Positions 11,930 through 22,200 of a stretch of DNA of 60,000 nucleotides are shown here, piece after piece. A program made the position numbers and the translations under genes. Numbering within the stretch: the stretch's first letter is position 1; every line of letters begins with the position of its first letter. The stretch lies in assembly GCA_914767715.1 (NCBI GenBank), contig OU612072.1, positions 10,666,001 to 10,726,000 of the forward strand. The letters are read 5' to 3'. The notes under the pieces were generated by a model. That model was not told the DNA's origin. It saw only the letters and a list, made by a program, of their open reading frames with translations, and did not search any database. Source of the stretch: Membranipora membranacea. Lineage: Eukaryota > Bryozoa > Gymnolaemata > Cheilostomatida > Membraniporidae.

Positions 11930-12145
11930 TAAATGTACGTGATATGGAACACTACCAGTCGCTAAATGAATCAATTATGCAAGTGAAACAAAGTTGTGAT
12001 AGTAAACTCTCAATATATCAGCAAAGTTAAGTGTCGTCATTGGCTTCTATGAATCGCAGAGTCTCTGCACTGGAGCGATCACTAAGCTCTCTAACGCAAT
12101 CACTTACATCGACCACATCGAGATTAGACCGATCCTACAGCAGAG
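11930..12145 (+). pseudogene. Gene 1 stalk exon 9 with in-frame stop
   Basis: This 216-nt phase 1-1 cassette contains VRDMEHYQSLNESIMQVKQS and CDSKLSIYQQS. A TAA at 12028-12030 follows, where gene 2 has ACA. The frame stays open after it (SLASMNRRVSALERSLSSLT...). The acceptor (ATAAAG) is weak. Confidence 0.7.
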
Positions 12146-12791
12146 GTAACCATTGATGCATGTCATATTGTTGTTATCCTCAATTAAGTAGCCAACGGTA
12201 ACGGTACTTGGTGCTCATCTTCATGTGGTTATGGAAGATACCATACGAAGCTCAACCTTTCGAAAAACTAGAATGTTAATCTAGTAGTTTGATCATCATT
12301 CCACCATTAAAACTGTAGCGTTGCAAAGCTTTTTAGGATTTCTAGTCAGCTTAATTGTAACAGGAATCCTTATGAATCAAAGTGTTTGAAGAATTTTTTT
12401 AGTTTCACACAGTATAACAAACCCATTCCAATCTCAATCATGTGTCATACTTATGTCACTAATCTGATACTTTTATTTCAAATTCTATAATTTAATCAAA
12501 TCATTGGAGGGCTGACTTATTGAATATAAATAATTGTACTTGCCATTTTGTCACACTTCTTAAATTGACAGCTGACATGAAATTTGACCTAATATGGGAT
12601 TCATCGTGACAGCTTTCATGCTTAGATGGTGTAGCATGTATTAATGAATATTTGGCAACTATCCTGTGGTTTCTGTTCCCAATGTTGGTTTATCTCTGGC
12701 AGAAGAGCAGTCCTCTTCAGACTCATCAGACTATCATGCCTCAACTTCAGATTCACAGCTTGATTGTATATCATGTTCTTTATTTGTAGTT

Positions 12792-12830
12792 ACCACTGCA
12801 ATAGCTGGCTTAGAACAACGACATGACTGT
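12792..12830 (+). CDS. Gene 1 linker exon
   Basis: The exon is 39 nt, phase 1-1, with acceptor TTTGTAG and donor GACT|GTATGT. It encodes VTTAIAGLEQRHD. It matches the 54-nt linker exon of gene 2 (23722-23775) with an in-frame loss of 15 nt. Confidence 0.65.
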
Positions 12831-13258
12831 ATGTCAAATGGAAATCTTTCTTGTCTGCCAGATGTTTTATGGATATAAAGCTTTTTAAGAATCTCTTACC
12901 TGACAAAAGTGGCATGATTATATACAAGGCTGTATTTACCTGAAATTGAAAACAGTTGCACCAGCCGCACTGAAATAGAATTTAGGGATTTGACAGTACA
13001 GCTCTATTAGGTTTAATCTCAATTTTTATCATATACCTTATCAAATAAGCCTTGAATGATTGAGCTAAACAAAGCTATTCTGTTCTGTGAAGAGTGTTAC
13101 TGAACAAAGTCAGTTCGTATTCAGGTTATTCACAGCTGATAAGGATATTATAAGTAGATTACATTTTACCTACATTATTATTGAATCATCACTCATTTAG
13201 AGTATACTGCCATTGTATAATTTCATAATTGAATCGAAAGTAATTATTCAAAAATTAT

Positions 13259-13283
13259 TCATTACATTACATTACATTGATTT
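13259..13283. repeat. (ATTAC)n microsatellite
   Basis: About four ATTAC units in the intron before the gene 1 CUB exon. Confidence 0.8.
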
Positions 13284-13508
13284 ACCTTAGGGTAAGACGG
13301 CAAGTAATTCAGTAAAATCTTTGTAGAGAGTGGAATAATGTAGATATAAACACAATTATGCAACCTTATGCTCAGTGCATGATAATGAATAAGAACCGAT
13401 TTTGCGATGTGTACACATATTTTACAATTACTATTGCTGGCATGTTGCTCATATGACTATAAATGATGCTACCTATTAATATTGCAACAATTTTTTTTCT
13501 GTACACAG

Positions 13509-13687
13509 GCGGTAACTGCTCCAGCTCATCTCCATGCCCGATATCACAGCTCTCCCTTGAGTATTGCAACGAAGGCTACATTACAACTGATGGTTACCCA
13601 AATATCTATGCAAACCGCATTGATAAAAAGTTGGCTCTGATTAACCCAGGATATGCTACTCTGACTGTTACCTTTCTTGACTTTCAG
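13509..13687 (+). CDS. Gene 1 CUB domain, first half
   Basis: The exon is 179 nt, phase 1 in and 0 out, exactly the length of gene 2 exon 7. It contains CSSSSPCP, LEYCNEGYITTDGYPNIYAN and LALINPGYATLTVTFLDFQ. The G-Y-I-T-x-x-x-Y-P-x-x-Y core is typical of CUB domains. Read-through of the donor would add 27 residues (VGNAWVGQ...) and stop at 13769-13771, giving half a CUB domain. Confidence 0.8.
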
Positions 13688-13699
13688 GTAGGCAATGCT

Positions 13700-15125
13700 T
13701 GGGTGGGGCAATCTTTAACTGCTCTGTATTTTCTCGCAAATATCCTTTTCAGCAATAGCACCAATATATAACTCTAACCATGACCTTGTTTTTTTTTCAA
13801 ATTTCTCATGATCAAACCGATATACAGTTTTCTGAGCACTAATTTGAGACTCCATTTGGTTTGGTATGTTTAACCCACAAAGCATAGGGAAAAGGAGCTG
13901 AAAAAAGGACATCTTTAAAATGACTTATATCAAGACAAAAATGTGTCGTTTTTATCCTGCTGTAAGCGATTCTTGTGAGAGATCAACTTCAAATGGAGGC
14001 GCATATTAGAGCTCAGTAAACTATCTATTCAAGTTTAAAGTAGTCTTTTCCTGTCTTCGGTTTCTCTGACAAACATGTAGAAAAATATGGACAATCCCTT
14101 ATCTCAAAGGTACAAATTGACTTTAAGGCCTCTGTTCCAAAGATACTGATGTGCTTGTGATTCCTAACAGTTTTATAGCAGCTTTTTCTGGCAAGACGCG
14201 TCAGCTGAAGATTCGCTTCTCACAATTTTTGGTCATGTAAAATTGGAAAATTTGGTGTTATAAGTTGAGTTCAGCTTCAAGGCAGATATTGAATCAGAGT
14301 CACTTACTGACCCATATAAAATGGTTATCTTAATATTGTACTGATATCAGCAGATGGCTGCCAGCCACAGTTCTTCAAAACCATTCCTATAGGGTCGAGG
14401 TGAAGGCACATTGCAGCCAAGCATCATGAAAGGGCTGTGGAGAAATTGAATGTAATTCTTCATAGGGGTGTTCACAGAGGGGACATAGTGTTGTTGGCAG
14501 CATTTTTTGGGGTTAATCTGAAAAATGGATGGCTCAACTAAATTTTTGGGAAAATAAACACACAAATAAATTGTAGGTCAATATAGTTGAGTATACTTTG
14601 CATGCTAACATATTCCAGAAGTTTTGTATTTTCACGGAAAATGCCGTAGTACCATGTTTGTGATAAGCCATCTCCTCCAACTGCACAATGAACACCGCAC
14701 AGTACCAGTACCTTATTTCATAAACTGTCTACATACATCCACCACTGCTTCTTTTAATTAGTTATCATTTTATTCTGCAAGTAATTGCTATTAATACACT
14801 TCACTAGCAGATATCCTAAAATCCCCAATAATGTGGTTATCAGATTATCGGATTTGCACTCTACCTGCATTATTTGCAAGATACAACAAAGCTTCCTGAT
14901 ACAACCCCGGTTTTTAAGTATTAGCTTGTTGTACCAAACTTACATCCTCAAAGGTTATATGTTGCTTGTTTAGTAATGTTAGATCATTTGTGAACATCAA
15001 ATTGACAGAGTAGGCAAAGTAGGTCTTGTTCTGTGTTATGCTTTGTAGAAATTTTGTCAGATCACGAAGCCTAATACAACAGCTGACATTTTCTTTAGAG
15101 GAGGCGCAATCTGTGATGTAAGTAA
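13700..15125. repeat. Gene 1 downstream segment, duplicated near the right arm
   Basis: The stretch from GGGTGGGGCAATCTT to the GTGATGTAAGT near 15120 recurs at 32445-33160 and continues at 37739-38865, the copy being split by a LINE. It holds no supportable exon. The match starts about 12 nt inside the intron after the CUB exon, so gene 1 lost its last exon by a rearrangement at about 13700. Confidence 0.8.
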
Positions 15126-15989
15126 TACCCTCATGATTTTTTATATGCCTGGTGCCGCCTCGATTCTTATTTTTGTATCGGTTTTCCCACTTGCGTTTTT
15201 TTGATTTCACACCTTCGATTTCAACCGATCCCTTGTCCCGATTTCGATTTTTGATTTCTGTTTTTTTCGATTTTATGTATTGGCATATGGTTTTTAATGA
15301 TGTGGCCTATATGACATAAGGCTACAATGGACACATATAGTAAAATATAAATAATTACTGGTTTTTTGATAGTATGCAGACGATAGATAAGCTGAGGTAA
15401 CAAGCTCTTAGTCCATTACAGTCAATGATAGGCCAGATAAATATGTCATTGCTGCAATTGTGTTGACATCACAGCAAAGTACTTTGTGCTCAGTAACTTT
15501 GGGCAAAAAACGCTGCATTTGCTCTAAGGGCACCTGCACATCATGCTTTGCAAAATTTGATAAAAAAAGCTGCCAAATAAGCTACCAGGCACTCATCCTG
15601 ACAAAATGCAAGCTCTGAAGCAACACATGCTCATGTTAATAAAATACTTGGCACAATATTATCCTTAAGTAGTGTTTTGACATGTTTGAATTGGCAGGCT
15701 GTTTTGCAAGGCTGTCATTTTAAAATACTGCATTTGATGATGTACCAGGGCCCTACTGATACTGAGATCTAAATTCCTTCTCTTTGAGGATAAATTGTCC
15801 CTGGATTGCCAAAAATGTTTCTGTTCTTTCTATTAGACATTTTATAAGCATCCAAAGCAATCTGCTAATTTAAAGATCTGCCACTCACTCAGTAAATTAG
15901 AATATGATGATAAAAAATATGTTGACAGATTGAATCAAGATTACTAAAACAGACTGGCATGTTTATACCCTAAATCAGGGCAGCAAGAA
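15126..15989. other. Intergenic stretch between the two CUB genes
   Basis: No gene is seen. At 15155-15290 there is a low-complexity run rich in CGATTT and TTTTTCGATT. The rest is AT-rich sequence without a recognised element. Confidence 0.4.
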
Positions 15990-16067
15990 CTTTTGAGTTT
16001 CATTTTAGAGAAATAAGTTGACCAGTTGGGAACAGATTGCACAGATAGAGAGCACAACATCCTCACA
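15990..16067 (+). promoter_or_regulatory. Conserved leader upstream of gene 2
   Basis: This matches the leader of gene 1 at 7281-7360 (TTTGAGTTTCATTTTAGAG, GGGAACAGATT, CACAGATAGAGAGCA). The conservation suggests that both genes start from the same kind of promoter and 5' UTR. Confidence 0.5.
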
Positions 16068-16242
16068 ATGGCTAGTAGTATGGCAATAAGCTTTGATAAT
16101 TGTACATATTCTAATGATGCATGCGATGATCCACTTCAAGATCAACAGAGTGGCAATGAAGATAAATATGGGGGAGAGATTTATGAGCCAGTTTCAAGCT
16201 GCCAAGAACAGAATGCAGGTGATCGCTCAACCTCACTGACAG
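16068..16242 (+). CDS. Gene 2 exon 1: cytoplasmic tail
   Basis: It starts MASSMAISFDNCTYSND and ends ACAG|GTATGT in phase 1. It is acidic, with EDKYGGEIYEPVSS near the end, and has no signal peptide. The ATG position is supported by alignment with gene 1 (7364). Confidence 0.85.
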
Positions 16243-19200
16243 GTATGTGTTAAATATAGACTTGGGGGTATATTGTTTTATATGTTAAATCTGTGCCACT
16301 ACAAATTATTTTGTGTTGAAGTTTTCATCCTGATCAATACAAAATTCATCATGCATGCCCGCCTAAGTCCATCGTTTTCTGACTAGTGCAAAAACAATTT
16401 AATCTGCTACCTGATCTGACAGGCAAGCTTCTTCAACCATCAAATTCTGAAGAGCACCTTGAATAAACATTCAAGAGTGCATTATGACTTACCTTTCCAT
16501 CTCATGCGTCGGTCTCACTGTGTATAAAATGTGCACTGATGAAAGCAACTTGCAAAATCAAGATGGCAACAAGAGGGTTCATACAGTGTTTACAGTTCAT
16601 GTCAAACAGTTTTCTGGCATAAAATATTTAATGATATGGTTTCAAATCACAAAATCCTCACCTCTAGCTCTAAACTTCAAAAGATAGCAGTGATAAAAAG
16701 TTAGCAAAATACATATTGATTGGACAATTGATATTTTATAGGGAATGGAGTCACCCCCGCTCAATCAGTAGATATACACTACAGGTCACCAATTCAACCC
16801 AAAGAACTGAGAGCTACCGTGATGTTCCCTGGAAGGTTCCATTGTATACTCCTTGGAATTATGATAGCTTTGGTTATCACTTTAGCAGGGACCACATGTT
16901 ACTTGGTGAATGAACAGGTCAAGCTTAAATCTCAGGTGAAAGGTGATTACCAATGTTTACAACTATCAATGATTTTAGAAATTGGCAATAATTTGTAGTT
17001 TCGTGGTGACTTTGGCACAATTCTCTTGGCGCTTCTAATCAGAAATTGAGTATTCTTGGTGATCATTAAAGTGCATGCTTCCTCTTGGCTTGGGGCCTAA
17101 CATAACAAAAAGTGTACCTGTGACAGAAATTTCTAGCAAGAGGTCACTTCTTGAAAAACAAAATTTATTGCCAATCAACAATTAGTATAGAATATGAGCA
17201 TGGTAAAATGATTGAAGCATGTTATTCTAGCACTCAACGGATATTTAGTTAATCTATTTTCCAGATATAACTGACAACTATGCTGCGACAAAGACAAAAC
17301 AAAAAAATATTAATGAAGACAAGATTGAAAAATCAAACCTGGCGATGTATATGCTTCTAGCTTCATTGAATCAGTCAGTGATTGATTCCATCACGGAGCT
17401 CCACCAATCGATAAACAGTGAAGGTAGCAGACATTAAAATAACGAATGGCTAAAAAAAGATAATAATAACGATTTTCCATCATATCATATTTACAGGTCA
17501 CACATAATAGGCCCAATATCTTACTTTGCCAAAAGAGACAGTTAGTACTTTAACACTCTGGGCCAACAAGTTGACAGCACAATACCCTGATTATGATTGT
17601 TAGAGTAGTTCAAAGAATATAAGAACTGTTAATATTAGGAGCGTGGTCGTTGACATTCAATGTGATTATCATATTTTTACTTATTTACAGTAATTGAACA
17701 AGATTTGACACACAGACAGACACTAAATGAATCACTTGTGCAAGTGGAGCAAAATTGTGACAGTAAGCTCTCCATGACTCAGCAAAGTACAATGTCAGCT
17801 ATAGCTTCTGTGAATCAGACAGTATCAGGACTGGAGCGATCACTTTTGTCAGTTACAGCGAGAATAGATCGATCCATCAGTGCTGGTAAGCATGGATTCA
17901 TGTCTTGTTTTTTTCTCACTTTCAATTATGTTGGTAACCAGCAATAATAGTGCTCAACACTTATTATCAGGGTGTCGAGGGCCTTACCGAATGTAGCTCA
18001 ACTATTTAATAACTTAAATGATTTGATTACGATTTCAAGTGCTGTAATGCTCACCAGCTTATGGGGCGCCCTTATATATCTTACAGGTTCAAGTTTATTC
18101 ATGAGAAAAATTATAATCAATTCAATATTTTAAAACAAATGTAAAGAAAATGTTGAACATCATACAATAGGGAAGTTCAGAAAAGGTTAATTGTGACCAG
18201 CCCAGATGGCATGCACTATGCTTTCAATTAAATGAGGAACTATCTGTATCACAAATCATAATGAACCCATTCCCATGACATTCAGATGTCATCCTTATCT
18301 CATCGGTGTCATATTTTAATTATTAATCCATAACTCAATCAATCAATGAAATTGAACAACAGATAAGTTGAATGTATATTTTTATGTGTGATTTTGTCAC
18401 TTATCCTGAAATGATGGGGAAGTTCAGAAAGTTTTTTTTTTTGGTTTCTGCAACAATATATTGTATTTAAAGTCAAAGGACTAAAATTGTGAAATAAAAT
18501 AAGGCAGCGACATGGTCAGATTAGTCCAGGACTAGTATGGCAACCATCTGATTATTGGGAAAGCGGAGGCTACTGTCCCAAGGGCGAGCCCAGACACACA
18601 GCCTACTCGACAATAACCGAACAACACTTCCACAGCGAGGACGCCAACCTCGCCGCAAAGCAGAAGGAGCCGCCCCCTCCTCTCCCAGTAGGTGTGACCT
18701 CTCCCCTCTACAGTTGTTAGCTCTCTTTCGGGCAAATTTTTCCTCAGACCTAGTGGCTGTAATAGCATGGGTTTGAATTTCTAACTCCCCATTAAGGCGA
18801 GTATTGTTAAAATGTAACAAATAGCGGTATTTAAAAAGCATTTGGCTGTGGAGATAACCATGACAGGATAAACAGGCAGGACCCCACAAATTGTGGAAGT
18901 TAAAAGTTTAAATCCTTTGTAGAAGGTATCGTGCACATTAGATCCTGATATTGACACCCACAGTATTATGAGTATTCTAATGCTATAAAGAAGTGCATCT
19001 GTCAGTTCTGGTTCAAAGAATGTAAAACATGTCAATATTAGTAGTATGCTCCCTGAGCGGTTATCATTATTTCTATTTTTACAGTTAATGTACAAGATAT
19101 GGAACACCAACAGAGACTGAATGAATCACTTATGGAAGTGGAGCAAAGATGTGACAGTAAACTCTCGATATCTCAGCAAAGTACAACTTCGGCCTTGACT

Positions 19201-22200
19201 GCTATGAATCAGACAGTCTCTGCTCTGGAGCAATCGATAAGTTCTTCATCGAGCACTCTAACGCGATCACTCTCGTCAGCTACATCTAGATTAGAGCGAT
19301 CAATCAGCACAGGTGAGCATTGATGGTGTATAGATTTTTCAACCCAAATTATTCTGGTAACCAACAATAATAGTACACAACAGCTCATTGTCAGGTGGTC
19401 GAAGGCCTCACCATGTGAAGCTCAATGATTTCAAAAATTGTTGCACATGAAGCGTTCAGCATATTTAACACATGGTATACCGCAGAGCCTTTATCTAATC
19501 TAATCTAATCTAACAGTTCCAAATTTATCAGTGAGAAATGTTTCAATCATTACAAGAATGTCTTCAACATCATGAAATGAGGAAGTTGAGGAAGGTTAAA
19601 TGTGACCAGCCCAATGGCATGTATTTAAAATAGAAACCCATTCCCATGACGATTCAGCTGTCATCCTTATCAAACTGCTGTGATAACTTTATTAATTTCA
19701 TAACCCAACTGATCAATGAATATTGAACAACTACTACTACTACTGGCAGTCCAACTGTTCCGATGATGACTTCTGCTTTTGAATCATTTTGCGCCAATTC
19801 GCTCTGTTTTTGTCAGCATCTGCTAACCATCTGTTGGTATGTCAAGATCTTTGAGACTCCTCTTTACTGTACCCTTGTATCGCAGCTTTGGTCGACCTCT
19901 GCTACAAGATCCGTCTTTCAGTTGAGAGAAGATTAGTTGTTTTGGTAAACGGTTATCATTTTGCCTGCAGACATGACCGGTCCACCTAAGTGTTCATTGT
20001 CTAAGGATGTCATACATGCTGGCCAAGCCCGTTTTTTTTGGAGAATTTTCTTGTTGCTAATGCGGTGCCACCATCTGATCTTGAGAATATACCTCAGGTG
20101 CCTCATCATATAGGCGCTAAGTCTTTGGGATGTAATCCGATACAAAGTCCATGATTCTACACCATACAGTAGCGTGGATAGCACTATTGCACGGTAGACT
20201 GCAGCTTTGGTCTTGATGGTGAGGTGCTTATTACCCCATACTCGTTCTCGCATCCTCCCAAAAGCAGTGGATACTTTCGACTTCCTGGATTTCAATTCCT
20301 CGTCTAGCTTGTTTTTGTCTGACACAGTTGACCCTAGATATTTGAAGTGGCTTACTTTGTTTAGATCTTGATCATCAATTTTGATATTCAGGCCCTTGGT
20401 GTTAGATCTTGGGACTGGTTTGTATATCATCTCTGTCTTTTTGATGTTGATCTTTAGTCCAAATGCCTTTGGTGCATCTGAAAACCTCGTGATAATTGCT
20501 TGTGCATCAACAAAGCTGTGAGCAATGAAGGCTGTGTTGTCCGCGGACATCAATTCTCCCACTAATATATCTTTGGTCTTGCATGTTGATTTAAACTAGT
20601 TGACATTGAAGGGATCTGCATTTGGGCGGCTGTGGATAAGGACTCCCTTGTTACAGTCATTGAATGCATGGGTTGGAGTTGCAGTGAGGAATAAAGAAAA
20701 GAGCGTTGGTGCGAGAACACATCCTTGTTTGACCCCATTTGATACCGTAAACAGGTCTGGGGGTTCTCCGTTAGGGCTTGTTCTAGCTTGCGTGTTTTCG
20801 TGCAAGGCTTTGATGAGGTTGATGAACTTAGGTCATTAGGGCAGTGCTATTCACAGTGTCGAATGCTTTAGAACAGTCCAGAAACATCATGTATAGTGGC
20901 ATGTTTTGTTCGATACACTTCTCCTGCACCTGTTTTAGACTGAACACCATATCCACAGTACCCCTGCCGGCTCGAAAGCCGCACTTACCTTCTGGTAGAA
21001 ATTGGTCAATCTGAAAGGATAGTCTGTGAAGTAGAACCCGTGCAAACACTTTCTCTTGTATGGAAAGAAGTGAGATGCCTCAATAGTTACCGCAGATACG
21101 CCTATAACCTTTCTTGAATATGGTAACCAGCTGTGCGTCTTTCAAGTCCTGTGGAACTTCATCTTCCTTCCATGCTTTCTTTATGATGTTGGTCAGCATT
21201 CCAACAGCTTTTCTGCCTTCCTCAATTTCTGGAGTCTCATCCATCCAATCCTGCTTGATGCTGTTAGTTGTTGCAGATGACACTGTGGCCTCTTCGTTCA
21301 ATAGTTGATTGAAGTGCTTAGTCCATCTGTGCAGCAGGTCTGGTATCTCTGACAATACATTTTGTCCTTCTTTGTCCAAGAGTTGTGAAGGAAGGTTTAC
21401 TCTCGGTCCCCATATCGCTCTCATGCTCTGGTAGAAGCCTTTTGTGTCACTGAAGCCAGCTAGTTCCTGTAGTTCAGCCGCTTTGTCTCTCCACCATTGG
21501 TTCTGTAGCTCCCTGCACCTTTGCTGTAGTCCTTTGTGTGCCTGTTTATATTTGGCAGTGGTTGATCGTGTGGTCAGTTCATCATTCCTGATCGTGCTTC
21601 ATAACTGATCTTTATCATCTCAAGCAGTTCAGTGTCGTTATCATCAAACCAATCTACATGCTTCCTTTTGATGAGGCCCAGTTTTTCTTTAGAGGTTTCA
21701 TACAGTATCTTCTTAAACTTAACCCTTCGCTCTTCAACTGGTTTGTCACGCATTTGATCACATTCTTCCAATTTGTCAGATAGTGCCTCTTTCAGCTCTG
21801 CATTTACAGATTGAACGTTCAACTTGTTAACATCCAACTTCAATTTCTTACTTGATCTGTTTGACATTTGTTTGCGAATTGTAAGGTTTACTTTTGAAAC
21901 TATCATTATGTGATCAGTGCTGCAGTTTGCGCATCTCATTGCCCTGGTGTTCTGGAAATCTTGGATATCTCGTTGATGAGTGATTACAAAGTCAATCAGG
22001 TGCCATTGCTTAGACCTTTGATGAATCCATGAATTCTTATGCACTGGTTGATGGTTAAAGTAGGTGTTTGTAAAGGCAAGCTGGTGTTCAGAACACAGGG
22101 CAAGGAGGATTTCTCCATTTCTGTTTGCTCTATCGCTGTTAAATTTTCCCAGTACTTTAGTCCATATGTGATGGTCTGATCCTACTCTGGTGTTGAAATC

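Larger units (their letters stand above)
7361..13687 (+). pseudogene. CUB/coiled-coil type II membrane protein, gene 1, damaged
   Basis: This is a paralogue of the intact gene at 16068-25731 with the same exon plan: cytoplasmic exon, transmembrane exon, stalk exons, a linker and the first half of a CUB domain. Exons: 7361-7559, 7965-8150, 8413-8562, 8669-8862, 8980-9057, 10558-10773, 11128-11322, a relic near 11711-11806, 11930-12145, 12792-12830, 13509-13687. Apart from the relic, all internal exons up to 12830 are phase 1-1 multiples of three, except 8669-8862, which is 194 nt because one G has been lost. The exon at 11930 has an in-frame TAA (12028-12030). No second CUB exon follows; the DNA after about 13700 is unrelated to gene 2. 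It could still make a protein if the bad exons are skipped and an alternative 3' end is used, but as it stands it looks like a pseudogene or a gene losing function. Confidence 0.75.

Noticed and set aside
18750-18785. Possible tRNA gene or B box (GGGTTTGAATTTC)
   Set aside because: No cloverleaf can be formed and no A box stands at proper distance.
18521-18889. Overlapping open frames on both strands
   Set aside because: They come from the GC-rich insert, where stop codons are rare. Composition explains them.
20600-20839. Plus-strand frame across the intronic LINE
   Set aside because: It is the antisense shadow of the reverse transcriptase on the minus strand.
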